Source: Bradyrhizobium diazoefficiens (GTDB lineage: Bacteria > Pseudomonadota > Alphaproteobacteria > Rhizobiales > Xanthobacteraceae). Taken from it: a stretch of 64,000 nucleotides of DNA. The notes below the pieces were generated by a model. The model saw only the letters and a list, made by a program, of their open reading frames with translations. It had not been told where the DNA came from and did not search any database. Every line of letters begins with the position of its first letter. Within the stretch, counting starts at the first letter, position 1. Of this stretch, positions 39,102 to 48,119 are shown one piece after another. A program made the translations under genes and the position numbers. The stretch is from assembly GCF_016599855.1 (NCBI RefSeq), contig NZ_CP067041.1, forward strand, positions 2,108,001-2,172,000. The letters are read 5' to 3'.

Positions 39102-40556
39102 ATGTCAGTGTTGCGTAACCATCCGAAGGGCGCGCGGTTCGCGTCCTTCGGAATCGGTCTCTTCATCTTCGCATTGATGCCGAGAGAGACCGGCTATCAG
39201 GACATCGGCTCGCTGCTGGCGCGTCAGCCCGGTGTTGCCGAACGCTGGCAGAAGCAGGTGTTCTCGGCGGCCTCGTCCATTCAGCTTGCCACTTACAGCT
39301 TCTCGCGTCCGATCGGAACCTCGGTGCCGCAGAGCGCGATGGTTCGCCTTGCGAGCCTCGATGGCCGCGACGTCACCGGCTCCATCTCGCGCAATCCGAT
39401 GCTGCAGGCGCCGGCGCGCTACCAGGCCTCCGATTTCCCCAAGGTTGATCGCGCTCTGAAAGGCGACCGTCTCGCCATTGTGACGCCTGCGCCTGAAACG
39501 GCTGCACCTGACCCCGCGCCCGCGCAGGACGATCCCGCGACCTCGAACAGGTCCGTGTTCGGCGCCAAGACCGTTCAGCTGCAGGTCGCGCTGCCGCAGG
39601 CGATGTCCCCGGAGTCCGCGGCCGTCCTCGATCCCGAGCTCCAGGAGGCGATGCGCGCGCCGCCTCTGCCGCAATATGCCAATCCGCCGAAGGCCAACGA
39701 CAATGCGCTGTCCCTCGCAGCCCAGCCGCTCAACGCGCTGAAGCAGGCAACAGTCGCTGCGCCGCCGCGGGATCCCTTCAGCGTGAAGACCTCAAGCCTG
39801 TTCTTCGGTAGTTCCTCGCTCGGCGGCTCCGTCGAAAGCATCGAGAGCTGGCAGCCGGGTGCCGAGCCGTTGATCGTGATGCCCGACCCCGACATGAAGC
39901 TGGCCTCGCTGTCGCCACCGAATGAGGATGCCGGAAACGCGACCGAGAGCGGCGAGAGCGTCGCGCCGAAGGGCGAGGTCAATGCCGACAACCAGCGCGC
40001 CAAATCGCCGGCCGAGCGGCTGGCGCTGAACGACAAGTCACGCGCGAAATCGGAGAAGTGCCTGGCCGAGGCGGTCTATTTCGAATCCCGCGGCGAGGCT
40101 GTGCGCGGCCAGATCGCGGTGGCGCAAGTGGTGATGAATCGCGTGTTCTCCGGCAAATATCCCGACACCGTATGCGGCGTGGTCTATCAGAACAAGTATC
40201 GTCATCTGGCCTGCCAGTTCACCTTTGCCTGCGACAACATTCCCGACGTGATCCGCGAGCCCGAGATGTGGGAGCGCGCCAGGAAGATCTCGAAGGCGAT
40301 GCTCGACGGCCAGATCTGGCTGCCCGAGGTCGGCAAGTCGACGCACTACCATGCTTATTGGGTGCGCCCGTCCTGGGTCGCCGAGATGAAGAAGATGTAC
40401 AAATTCGGCGTGCACACCTTCTACCGGCCGCGCGCCTGGGGCGCCGGTGACGAGGAGCCGAGCTGGGGTACGCCAGCGCAGACCGCCGCGCTCTCGGCCG
40501 AGCTCGTCCAAGAAGCCAAGAGCTCCGCCGAGATGGGCGTGACCGAGCGGCGCTAA
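39102..40556 (+). CDS. SleB-type cell wall hydrolase
   Basis: This 484-residue protein has an N-terminal hydrophobic segment (FASFGIGLFIFALM, ~12-26) acting as signal anchor, a long low-complexity Pro/Ala/Ser middle (~40-310), and a C-terminal Hydrolase_2 domain starting CLAEAVYFESRGEAVRGQIAVAQVVMNR (catalytic Glu in YFESRGE, near residue 325) and running to STHYHAYWVRPSW. SleB/CwlJ-like enzymes cleave peptidoglycan glycan strands; in alphaproteobacteria they act in cell wall turnover rather than spore germination. The ATG at 39102 is chosen; a GTG at 39090 is possible. It is convergent with nadC. Confidence 0.88.
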   Translation: MSVLRNHPKGARFASFGIGLFIFALMPRETGYQDIGSLLARQPGVAERWQKQVFSAASSIQLATYSFSRPIGTSVPQSAMVRLASLDGRDVTGSISRNPMLQAPARYQASDFPKVDRALKGDRLAIVTPAPETAAPDPAPAQDDPATSNRSVFGAKTVQLQVALPQAMSPESAAVLDPELQEAMRAPPLPQYANPPKANDNALSLAAQPLNALKQATVAAPPRDPFSVKTSSLFFGSSSLGGSVESIESWQPGAEPLIVMPDPDMKLASLSPPNEDAGNATESGESVAPKGEVNADNQRAKSPAERLALNDKSRAKSEKCLAEAVYFESRGEAVRGQIAVAQVVMNRVFSGKYPDTVCGVVYQNKYRHLACQFTFACDNIPDVIREPEMWERARKISKAMLDGQIWLPEVGKSTHYHAYWVRPSWVAEMKKMYKFGVHTFYRPRAWGAGDEEPSWGTPAQTAALSAELVQEAKSSAEMGVTERR

Positions 40557-40563
40557 GCGCGCC

Positions 40564-41442
40564 TCACGCCTCGATATCCAGCGCGCAGTCGAAATTCGGC
40601 GCCGAATGCGTCAGTGCGCCTGATGAAGCGTAGTCGACACCGGTCGCCGCGATCGCCGCGATCGACTCCAAGGTGACGCCGCCGGATGCTTCCAGCGCGA
40701 CCCTGCCTTCCGCAATCCGCACCGCCTCGCGCAACGTCGCGAGATCCATGTTGTCGAGCAGCACGGCGTCGGCGAGCCCCGTGCCGAGCACCTCGCGCAG
40801 CTGCGCCAGCGTGTCGACCTCGATCTCGATCTTGACGAGATGGCCGGCATGGGCGCGGGCGCGCTCCAGCACCGCACCGATGCCACCGGCGACCGCGATG
40901 TGGTTGTCCTTGATCAGGATCGCATCGTCGAGGCCGAAACGGTGGTTGAAGCCGCCGCCGCAGCGCACCGCGTATTTCTCCAGGGCCCGTAATCCCGGCG
41001 TGGTCTTTCGCGTGCAGCAGATGCGCATTCTGGTGCCATCGGTGCGCGCGACATAGTCCGCCGTGAGCGTCGCGATGCCCGAGAGGCGGCCAACAAAATT
41101 CAGCGCGGTCCGTTCGGCCGTGAGAATGGCGCGGGCCGGGCCGGAGATCGTCAGCACCTGCTGCCCGCGGGTGACGCGCGCGGCATCGCGGACGTGTGCG
41201 CGCACCTCGACGTCGGATGAGAGCTTTTGCAGCGTCCCGACCGCGAGCGGCAGGCCCGCGATGACGCCGGACTGGCGCGCGACGAGGACGGCCTGCGCTG
41301 TGGTCGCTTCCGGGACCGTTGCCAGCGAGGTGATGTCGCCGGCGCGGCCGAGATCCTCGTCAAGCGCGCGATGCACGGCCTCGTCGATGGCGAGCGGGGA
41401 GAGGAAGGCGTCGGGATTGAGCAGTGAGGTCGGGGTGATCAT
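40564..41442 (-). CDS. nadC: Nicotinate-nucleotide diphosphorylase (carboxylating)
   Basis: This 292-residue enzyme converts quinolinate and phosphoribosyl diphosphate to nicotinate mononucleotide, CO2 and pyrophosphate, the last step of de novo pyridine synthesis. Visible motifs include [14 protein letters not shown] near the start, the phosphoribosyl-binding [20 protein letters not shown] and [16 protein letters not shown], and the barrel end [14 protein letters not shown]. It is the third gene of nadA-nadB-nadC, 11 bases after nadB, and is controlled from the operator region upstream of nadA. Confidence 0.95.
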   Translation of the reverse strand: MITPTSLLNPDAFLSPLAIDEAVHRALDEDLGRAGDITSLATVPEATTAQAVLVARQSGVIAGLPLAVGTLQKLSSDVEVRAHVRDAARVTRGQQVLTISGPARAILTAERTALNFVGRLSGIATLTADYVARTDGTRMRICCTRKTTPGLRALEKYAVRCGGGFNHRFGLDDAILIKDNHIAVAGGIGAVLERARAHAGHLVKIEIEVDTLAQLREVLGTGLADAVLLDNMDLATLREAVRIAEGRVALEASGGVTLESIAAIAATGVDYASSGALTHSAPNFDCALDIEA

Positions 41443-41453
41443 GAATAACTCCG

Positions 41454-43064
41454 TCAGGCGATCATGGATTGCGCGATGCGCGGCATTGAATGCTCGGTGA
41501 GGCCGTCCGCGACCTCACGCGCAGCAGTCAGCGTGGTCATGGTTCTCTGCGCCAGCGCGGGGACTTCGGTCGGATAGTCGGCACGGAAATGGGCGCCGCG
41601 GCTCTCGCGCCGGCTCCACGCCGCGGCTGCAACGAGCAGGGCCGCCGTCGCCATGTTGCGGAGGGCGACGCTGGTGGCCGAGTGCTCGAGCGCGGCGAAG
41701 CTGCGCACGGCCTCCGCAAGCCCGTCGCGCTCGCGGATCACGCCGACATTGGTGCTCATTATCGTGCGCAGCCGTTTCACGCTGCCTGCATCCGGCGCGC
41801 CGCCGCGCGGCATCACCAGCGCCTCGGGGAGGCGGCCAGGTAGGGCGATGGCGTGGCCGGCGATGTCGTCGGCGATGCGCGCGGCATAGACCACCGCCTC
41901 CAGCAGCGAATTCGAGGCGAGCCGGTTCGCACCATGGGCGCCGGTGGAGGACACTTCACCGCCAGCCCAGAGGCCGTCGATCGAGCTGCGGCCATGCGCA
42001 TCGACCGCGATGCCGCCCATGTGGTAGTGCACGGCCGGCGCGATCGGGATCGGCTGCGTCACTGGGTCGATGCCGGCGGCCATGCAGCTCGCATGCACGG
42101 TCGGGAACCTCTCGGCGAAGCGCGCGCCCAGCGCTTCTCGCGCGTCGAGAAAGGCGCCACGTCCCGCCGTGATCTCGGCGAACACGCCGCGGGCCACGAT
42201 GTCGCGCGGCGCGAGCTCGGCGAGCGGATGCTGCGCCGTCATGAAGCGCTCGCCCCGACTGTTGATCAACGTCGCGCCTTCGCCGCGCAGCGCCTCGGTC
42301 GCAAGCGGCGCCGGGTCGCGGCCGACCATGATGGCGGTCGGGTGGAACTGGACGAATTCGGGGTCTGCGATCACGGCACCAGCGCGCGCCGCGATCGCAA
42401 GGCCCGATCCGCCGGCTTCCACCGGATTGGTGGTGACGGCATAGAGATGACCGATGCCGCCGGTCGCCAGCACGATCGCGCGAGAAGCGATCATCATGGG
42501 TCTGGCTGCAAAGTTGCCGGCCTGGCGCAATTCAAGTCCGGTGACGGCGCCGTCCTCCGTCAATAGCGCTTCGGCGACAAAACCTTCGATCAGACGAATC
42601 GACGGCGTGCGGCGCACGGCCTCGGTCAGGGCCGCGATGATCGCCGCGCCTGCGCCGTCGCCGCGCACATGCACGATGCGACGCGCTGAATGTGCCGCTT
42701 CGCGCCCGACCGCGAGCCGGCCTTCGAGGTCGCGGTCGAAGGGAACGTTATAAGCGAGTAAATCCTGAATTCGCGGTGCTGCCTCCCGCGCGATCCCGAG
42801 CGCGACCGCCTCATCGACGATACCGCCGCCGACGGCGATGGTATCAGCTGCATGCGCTTCGGGACTGTCGCCCTCGGCGACCGCGGCTGCAATACCGCCT
42901 TGCGCCCATGCGGATGACGCGCCATGTCCGAGCGGCGCCGCCGCTATCAGCGTCACCGGCCGCGGTGCCAGCTTCAGCGCGCAGAACAGTCCGGCAAGTC
43001 CGCCGCCGACGATGACGACGTCGTCGGTGGAGCGAGTGAGATTGTGGATGTTGTTTGATGTCAT
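41454..43064 (-). CDS. nadB: L-aspartate oxidase
   Basis: This 536-residue FAD enzyme oxidises aspartate to iminoaspartate for quinolinate synthesis. The FAD motif [17 protein letters not shown] lies near residue 16, and the succinate dehydrogenase/fumarate reductase-like active-site segments [40 protein letters not shown] and [11 protein letters not shown] are present, as is [26 protein letters not shown] (split at ~355-380). The ATG at 43064 with GGAGAG nearby is chosen over a start seven codons earlier. A family G repeat lies between it and nadA. Confidence 0.95.
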   Translation of the reverse strand: MTSNNIHNLTRSTDDVVIVGGGLAGLFCALKLAPRPVTLIAAAPLGHGASSAWAQGGIAAAVAEGDSPEAHAADTIAVGGGIVDEAVALGIAREAAPRIQDLLAYNVPFDRDLEGRLAVGREAAHSARRIVHVRGDGAGAAIIAALTEAVRRTPSIRLIEGFVAEALLTEDGAVTGLELRQAGNFAARPMMIASRAIVLATGGIGHLYAVTTNPVEAGGSGLAIAARAGAVIADPEFVQFHPTAIMVGRDPAPLATEALRGEGATLINSRGERFMTAQHPLAELAPRDIVARGVFAEITAGRGAFLDAREALGARFAERFPTVHASCMAAGIDPVTQPIPIAPAVHYHMGGIAVDAHGRSSIDGLWAGGEVSSTGAHGANRLASNSLLEAVVYAARIADDIAGHAIALPGRLPEALVMPRGGAPDAGSVKRLRTIMSTNVGVIRERDGLAEAVRSFAALEHSATSVALRNMATAALLVAAAAWSRRESRGAHFRADYPTEVPALAQRTMTTLTAAREVADGLTEHSMPRIAQSMIA

Positions 43065-43085
43065 AGCTCTCTCCAAGTTCTCCAC

Positions 43086-43210
43086 CGTCGTCCCGGCGAA
43101 GGCCGGGACCCATACTCCGCAGCAGTTGTCGTTCTACGAAGCTGTTCGGCGTCGTTCTTCGCAACCACGCCTTCCTGTGGTTATGGGTCCCGGCCTTCGC
43201 CGGGACGACA
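43086..43210. repeat. Intergenic inverted-repeat element, family G (CGTCCCGGCGAAGGCCGGGA)
   Basis: The ends CGTCGTCCCGGCGAAGGCC-GGGACCCAT and ATGGGTCCCGGCC-TTCGCCGGGACGAC are near-perfect complements. The element lies inside the nad operon, between nadA and nadB. A second copy is at 52614-52733. Confidence 0.92.
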
Positions 43211-43236
43211 GCGGAGTTTGGTGCTTCGGGGTTCGC

Positions 43237-44343
43237 TCAATTCTTCAGATTGATCATCCGCTCGACCGACCGCCGCGCCCGCTCCGCAAGCGCGGGATCG
43301 ATGGTGACTTCCTCGCCGAGCGTCAGCAGGCTCTCCAGAATGTTGGACAGCGTGATGCGCTTCATGTGCGGGCAGAGATTGCAAGGACGCAGCATCTCCA
43401 CGTCTGGCAGCTCGGCGCGCACATTGTCGGCCATCGAGCATTCCGTGATCATCACGAGGCGCTTTGGACGCTTCGCCCGCACCCAGTTGATCATGTGCGC
43501 AGTCGAGCCGGTGAAGTCGGCCTCCGCCAGCACGTCGGGCGGGCATTCGGGATGCGCGATGATCTGCACAGAGGGATCGGCCTCGCGAAATGCGCGCAGC
43601 TCGCCGCCGGTAAAGCGCTCATGCACCTCGCAGGCGCCCTTCCAGGCGATGATCTTCACGTCGGTCTTCGAGGCCACATAGGTGGCGAGATAGCGGTCAG
43701 GCAGGAAGATCACACGCGGCGCGTTCAGGCTCTCGACCACCTGCACCGCATTCGACGACGTGCAGCAGATGTCGACCTCGGCCTTCACCTCGGCCGAGGT
43801 GTTGACATAGGCAACCACGGGCACGCCGGGGAATTTCTCGCGTAGCAAGCGCACGTCGGCGCCGGTGATGCTGGCGGCGAGCGAGCAGCCAGCGCGCGCG
43901 TCGGGGATCAGCACCGTCTTGTCCGGATTGAGCAGCTTTGACGTCTCCGCCATGAAGTGTACGCCACATTGCACGATGACATCGGCCTTCACCTTGGTGG
44001 CCTCGACGGCAAGCTGGAGCGAATCGCCGCCGATGTCGGCGATGCCGTGGAAGATCTCCGGCGCCTGGTAATTGTGGGCGAGGATCACCGCATTGCGCGC
44101 GCGCTTCAGCTGGTTGATCGCATGAATCGTCGGCGCCATCAGCGGCCACTCGATCGGCGGGATCACGTGCTGGACGCGGTCATAGATCGGCGCGGTGGCG
44201 CGCTCGATCTCCGGCGTCCATTCCAGTGACGGCATCGGCAGCAAGGCCACTGTCCGCGCAGACGCGGAGCGGGTGGAGGTGGTGATCTGGCCCTGTGGCC
44301 GGTTGGTGAAGTCATCAGGGCCGTAAATTCCAATGATCGGCAT
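43237..44343 (-). CDS. nadA: Quinolinate synthase
   Basis: This 368-residue [4Fe-4S] enzyme condenses iminoaspartate (from NadB) with dihydroxyacetone phosphate to quinolinate. Cluster cysteines lie in [22 protein letters not shown] and [28 protein letters not shown] and HPECPPDVL are further family signatures. An N-terminal ~50-residue extension precedes the fold. The ATG at 44343 has GGGAGG 5-9 bases upstream. It heads the nadABC operon; two palindromic NadQ-type operators lie 24 and 98 bases upstream of the start. Confidence 0.95.
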   Translation of the reverse strand: MPIIGIYGPDDFTNRPQGQITTSTRSASARTVALLPMPSLEWTPEIERATAPIYDRVQHVIPPIEWPLMAPTIHAINQLKRARNAVILAHNYQAPEIFHGIADIGGDSLQLAVEATKVKADVIVQCGVHFMAETSKLLNPDKTVLIPDARAGCSLAASITGADVRLLREKFPGVPVVAYVNTSAEVKAEVDICCTSSNAVQVVESLNAPRVIFLPDRYLATYVASKTDVKIIAWKGACEVHERFTGGELRAFREADPSVQIIAHPECPPDVLAEADFTGSTAHMINWVRAKRPKRLVMITECSMADNVRAELPDVEMLRPCNLCPHMKRITLSNILESLLTLGEEVTIDPALAERARRSVERMINLKN

Positions 44344-44366
44344 CCAAGCCTCCCGTGCGCGTGAAT

Positions 44367-44385
44367 TATACTCATTATGAGTATA
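44367..44385. promoter_or_regulatory. NadQ-type operator 1
   Basis: TATACTCAT (44367-44375), central T, ATGAGTATA (44377-44385) is a perfect 19-base palindrome. It lies 24 bases before the nadA start, where binding would block transcription. The pattern of ACTCA/TGAGT arms agrees with what is known of NadQ sites in front of nadABC in Rhizobiales. Confidence 0.75.
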
Positions 44386-44440
44386 TATAGAGCCTGAGAA
44401 ATCCGGCCGAGGGGCCGGGCGGGTTTCATCTTCACTTCCA

Positions 44441-44459
44441 TATGCTCAATATGAGTACA
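44441..44459. promoter_or_regulatory. NadQ-type operator 2
   Basis: This 19-base site (TATGCTCA-A-TATGAGTACA) matches operator 1 at 16 of 19 positions. The centres are 74 bases apart, close to seven helical turns, so both sites face the same side of DNA and could support looping or cooperative binding. Confidence 0.7.
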
Positions 44460-44668
44460 TCGAACATAACACGCCGGGCGCGAAGCCGCTAGGCCTCGCC
44501 GCACACATTCTCGTCAAATCTCGTCCCTCGCGTGTCCGAAACGCAATGCTCCCGCAACAGCCTCTCGCAGGACGCGATCTCTCTTGACTTGGGATGTTCA
44601 TGCAGTTGCATTAAACGTATAAATGGCGGCCGCCCATTCCGGGTCCGCCAACGAGGGATGAGGAACTC

Positions 44669-45922
44669 ATGTCGACGCAAGTGGGCGAACTCGGTCGGCT
44701 CTCACGTCCTTCCAACTGGCGCACGCCGGCGGTCATCATCCTCTGCGGCTGTGCGATCGGCATGCTCGGCTTCGGCCCGCGCTCGGCGCTGGGCTTCTTC
44801 GTGCAGCCGATGAGCCATGAATTCGCCTGGGGCCGCGACGTGTTCGGCCTCGCCATCGCCGTGCAGAATCTGTTGTGGGGATTGGGCCAGCCGTTGGCCG
44901 GCGCGGTCGCCGATCGCTTTGGCCTATTCCGCGTGATGTGCGTCGGCGCGCTGCTCTATGCCGGCGGTCTGCTGCTGATGCGCTATTCCTCAACGCCGCT
45001 GTCGCTCAATATCGGCGCGGGCGTGATGGTCGGGTTCGGTCTCGCCGGCTGCTCGTTCAACCTGGTGCTGTCGGCGTTCACGAAACTGCTGCCGGCCGAG
45101 AAGCGCAGCCTCGCGCTTGGCGCCGGCACCGCGGCGGGCTCGCTCGGCCAGTTCCTGTTCGCGCCGATCGGCGTGGCCTTGATCGACAATTTCGGCTGGC
45201 AGCAAGCGCTCACCGTGTTCGGCTTTCTGATGCTGTTGATCGTCCCGCTGGCGCTGGCGATCTCGACGCCGCCGGTCGCAAGCGAAGCACACGCGGCGCC
45301 TGCGCATGAGCAGACCATCATCAAGGCGCTCGCTGAAGCCTTCGGCCATCGCTCCTACGTGCTGCTGGTGCTCGGCTTCTTCACCTGCGGCTTCCAGCTC
45401 GCCTTTATCACCGTGCATCTGCCGGCGTTCCTGGTCGACCGCGGCATCTCGACACAAACCGGCGGCTGGGTGATCGCGGCGATCGGCCTGTTCAACATCA
45501 TGGGCTCGCTCAGCGTCGGCTATCTCCAGAACTCGCTGCCGAAGCGCTACATCCTCTCGACGATCTATTTCACCCGCGCGGTGGCAACGCTCGCCTTCAT
45601 CTCGTTCCCGATCACGCCGTTCTCGGCGATCGCGTTCGGCGCGGTCTCCGGCGTGACCTGGCTGTCGACCGTGCCACCGACCTCGGCGCTGGTCGCGCTG
45701 ATGTTCGGCACCCGCTGGCTGGCGACGCTCTATGGCTTCGCCTTCGTCAGCCATCAGGTCGGCGGCTTCCTCGGCGTCTGGTTAGGGGGCATCGTGTTCG
45801 AGAAGTTCGGTTCCTATACGCCGATCTGGTGGCTCTCGATCCTGTTCGGCGTGCTCTCGGCGCTGATCAATCTTCCGATCGTGGAGAAGCCGGTCGCACG
45901 AGCGGTTGCGCAGCCGGCCTGA
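44669..45922 (+). CDS. MFS transporter, monocarboxylate/OFA-like
   Basis: This 417-residue inner-membrane protein has twelve predicted helices and the MFS motif region [21 protein letters not shown] between helices 2 and 3. The overall pattern ([29 protein letters not shown] at the start; split at ~33-60) resembles monocarboxylate/oxalate-formate-like antiporters. It likely moves a small organic acid; the substrate is not predictable. GAGG lies just upstream of the ATG. It is divergent from nadA, so the operator region may also affect it, though its start is ~210 bases from operator 2. Followed by the reductase gene after 43 bases. Confidence 0.88.
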   Translation: MSTQVGELGRLSRPSNWRTPAVIILCGCAIGMLGFGPRSALGFFVQPMSHEFAWGRDVFGLAIAVQNLLWGLGQPLAGAVADRFGLFRVMCVGALLYAGGLLLMRYSSTPLSLNIGAGVMVGFGLAGCSFNLVLSAFTKLLPAEKRSLALGAGTAAGSLGQFLFAPIGVALIDNFGWQQALTVFGFLMLLIVPLALAISTPPVASEAHAAPAHEQTIIKALAEAFGHRSYVLLVLGFFTCGFQLAFITVHLPAFLVDRGISTQTGGWVIAAIGLFNIMGSLSVGYLQNSLPKRYILSTIYFTRAVATLAFISFPITPFSAIAFGAVSGVTWLSTVPPTSALVALMFGTRWLATLYGFAFVSHQVGGFLGVWLGGIVFEKFGSYTPIWWLSILFGVLSALINLPIVEKPVARAVAQPA

Positions 45923-45965
45923 TCGGCTAAACAATCCCGGTCAAACAAGTCAGGGAGTTCAAACC

Positions 45966-46952
45966 GTGGCCACATTCAAGGCGATCCGGATCGACAAGGC
46001 GGACAAAGGCACCGCCACCGCGCTTACCCAGTTCGACGAAGCCGAGCTGATGGACGGCGACGTCACCGTCGGCGTGGAATGGTCGACGTTGAACTACAAG
46101 GACGGCCTCGCGCTCACCGGCAAGGCGCCCGTGGTGCGCCGCTTCCCGATGATCGCCGGCATCGATTTCGCAGGCACGGTCGAAGCCTCCTCCCATCCGC
46201 AATGGAAGACGGGCGACAAGGTCGTCTGCACCGGCTGGGGAATGGGAGAGACCCATCTCGGCGCCTATGCCGAGAAGGCGCGGGTGAAGGGCGACTGGCT
46301 GGTCGCCCTGCCGCAGGGCCTGTCGGCACGCGATGCCATGGCGATCGGCACCGCAGGTTTCACCGCGATGCTCTCGGTGCTGGCGTTGGAGAAGCATGGC
46401 GTCTCGCCCAAGAGCGGTCCGGTGGTGGTAACAGGCGCGGCCGGCGGCGTCGGTTCGGTCGCGACCGCCGTGCTGTCGAAGCTCGGCTATCACGTCATCG
46501 CCTCGACCGGTCGCGCGTCCGAGGCAGATTACCTGAAGAGCCTCGGCGCGGCTGAGATCATGGACCGCAACGAATTGTCGGGGCCGGCCAAGCCTCTGGC
46601 CAAGGAGCGCTGGGCGGGTGGCGTCGACAGCGTCGGCTCGACGACGCTCGCCAATTTGCTGTCGATGACGAAGTATGGCGGCGCCATCGCAGCCTGCGGT
46701 CTTGCGGCCGGCATGGACCTGCCGTCTTCTGTCGCACCGTTCATTTTGCGCGGGGTGTGCCTTCTCGGCATCGATTCCGTGATGTGCCCGCTTCCGCCGC
46801 GAAAAGCCGCCTGGCAGCGCCTGGCCTCCGACCTGGATCGGACAAAACTGGCTGAAATCACTACGGAAATCTCACTTGACCAGGTTCCGGAGTGGGGCGC
46901 GAAAATCCTCGCCGGCCAGGTCCGCGGCCGCGTCGTGGTAAAAATTGTCTAA
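45966..46952 (+). CDS. AcuI/YhdH-type acryloyl-CoA reductase
   Basis: This 328-residue zinc-free MDR-superfamily enzyme matches the YhdH/AcuI group: [25 protein letters not shown] start, [24 protein letters not shown] (split), the NADPH-binding [31 protein letters not shown] (split) and the end [25 protein letters not shown]. AcuI reduces acryloyl-CoA to propionyl-CoA with NADPH, in DMSP or 3-hydroxypropionate use and for detoxification. The GTG start at 45966 follows AGGGAG. It is in the same direction as the MFS gene and may share its transcript; a leader-like hairpin lies after it. Confidence 0.9.
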   Translation: MATFKAIRIDKADKGTATALTQFDEAELMDGDVTVGVEWSTLNYKDGLALTGKAPVVRRFPMIAGIDFAGTVEASSHPQWKTGDKVVCTGWGMGETHLGAYAEKARVKGDWLVALPQGLSARDAMAIGTAGFTAMLSVLALEKHGVSPKSGPVVVTGAAGGVGSVATAVLSKLGYHVIASTGRASEADYLKSLGAAEIMDRNELSGPAKPLAKERWAGGVDSVGSTTLANLLSMTKYGGAIAACGLAAGMDLPSSVAPFILRGVCLLGIDSVMCPLPPRKAAWQRLASDLDRTKLAEITTEISLDQVPEWGAKILAGQVRGRVVVKIV

Positions 46953-46963
46953 CGGCGTTCAGA

Positions 46964-47022
46964 CTTTACCAACCAAGCTGCTTCAATGTCGCCATGGTTA
47001 GTATGGTAAGCAGCGGGTAAAG
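46964..47022 (+). promoter_or_regulatory. Two-part stem-loop in leader of exported protein gene
   Basis: CTTTACC (46964-46970) pairs with GGTAAAG (47016-47022), and inside it GCTGCTT (46977-46983) pairs with AAGCAGC (47008-47014), giving one long hairpin with an asymmetric internal loop. It lies between the reductase stop at 46952 and the ATG at 47065. No T run follows, so a leader structure is more likely than a terminator. Confidence 0.4.
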
Positions 47023-47064
47023 AGATAAGGCATCGCCCGCTGCGGGGTTGGTTCGGAGTAGAGC

Positions 47065-47667
47065 ATGCTTGCGCGTATTGTGTTGGGGGCTGTCACGGCG
47101 GCCGTGACGTTTGCACCGGCCATCGCCTTGGCCGGGAGTATGAACGCGGATGAGGCACGCCGCTTCGTCGCCGGTAAGGTGTTCGCCTTCACCTGTTTCG
47201 ATGGCACCCGTGGCGCCGGCCGTATCCTCGATGATCTCGGCGCCGCCGGCGCGGTGCAGTTCTCGGGCTCGGGTCCGGTGCGCCATCTCCGCCTGCCAGG
47301 CAACACGCTCCAGATCCGCGGCCAGAACGTGTGCGCCTCGATCAAGGGCATTCCGTTCGAGCCGTGTTTCAACCTGGAAAAGACCGACGATCGCAGCTTC
47401 CGCGGCTCCGTCTCGGGCATGGGCTTTGCTTATTGCGACTTCCACCACCAGGGCGGCAACCAGATGCTGATGGCGCGCGCCGTCGCACGGCCACGCTCGC
47501 TGCGGGCACCCGAGCGGACCGGTTCGGTCAACGCCTCGAGCACGGAGGTCGCCGCGCGGGTCGAGACGCCCCGGGTCGAGACCAGCCGGATCGAGCCGGT
47601 GAAGTCTGAGCCCAAATCGGATTCGAAGAATGATGGCCCGCTGGAACTGCGCCGCTCCACCGAGTGA
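47065..47667 (+). CDS. Exported hypothetical protein
   Basis: The 200-residue protein begins with a signal peptide (MLARIVLGAVTAAVTFAPAIALA, cleavage near residue 23). A compact domain of ~110 residues follows with cysteines at about 45, 92, 101 and 122 (FTCFDGTRGAG, QNVCASIKGIPFEPCFNL, FAYCDFHHQGGNQ) that could form two disulfides in the periplasm. The last ~60 residues are a charged, low-complexity tail with VETPRVETSRIEPVKSEP repeats. I do not recognise the family. GGAG lies 8 bases before the ATG. A terminator-like hairpin follows at 47725. Confidence 0.75.
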   Translation: MLARIVLGAVTAAVTFAPAIALAGSMNADEARRFVAGKVFAFTCFDGTRGAGRILDDLGAAGAVQFSGSGPVRHLRLPGNTLQIRGQNVCASIKGIPFEPCFNLEKTDDRSFRGSVSGMGFAYCDFHHQGGNQMLMARAVARPRSLRAPERTGSVNASSTEVAARVETPRVETSRIEPVKSEPKSDSKNDGPLELRRSTE

Positions 47668-47724
47668 CGTCCAGCGCGAACGACGCGCGCAATTCACCCG
47701 CTTTTGACGGATGCATCGCATACG

Positions 47725-47760
47725 AAGCCCGCGCCGTAGTCATACGGCCCGCGGCTTTTA
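47725..47760 (+). terminator. Terminator-like hairpin
   Basis: AAGCC (47725-47729) pairs with GGCTT (47753-47757), and CCGTA with TACGG inside it, with GC-rich bulges between and TTTTA at the end. It lies 58 bases after the exported protein gene. Confidence 0.5.
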
Positions 47761-47831
47761 TGCCTTGGTAGCGACTGGCACCCCAGTTTGCGCGTGGCCG
47801 GTGGGGTGCGGCCCTATGCAAGGGTTCAACG

Positions 47832-48065
47832 ATGTCGCTGTATTTCTTCCGCATCAGCACCGGCCGCTATTCCGGCGCCGCCGATCAGCCGTACGAATTC
47901 GAGGATCGTACCGCCGCCTGGACCGAGATGACCGAGGTATGCGCCAATCTGCTCGGCAGCATCTCCCGCAATCTGAAGCCGAACGCGAAGTGGAGCATGG
48001 AGCTGCTCGACGAGAACAAGCAACCGGTGTTCCGCATCAGCCTGGTCGGCGAAACAGTGCGCTGA
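47832..48065 (+). CDS. DUF6894-like small protein
   Basis: This 77-residue protein (SLYFFRISTGRYSGAADQPYEFEDRTAAWTEM, split at ~2-33) has the pattern of the DUF6894 family: an 'xYFFxIxxGxxxxDxxGxEfxDxxaAxxeA' start, a central helix and a final beta strand (MELLDENKQPVFRISLVGE). The family is common in Bradyrhizobium in many copies and its role is unknown. It is convergent with the DUF2339 gene. The intergenic space has no second signal. Confidence 0.82.
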   Translation: MSLYFFRISTGRYSGAADQPYEFEDRTAAWTEMTEVCANLLGSISRNLKPNAKWSMELLDENKQPVFRISLVGETVR

Positions 48066-48119
48066 CGCGGCTGGCTGGGTTGGACACTCATCACCGAATC
48101 GGTCCGCGCGGCCTGACCT

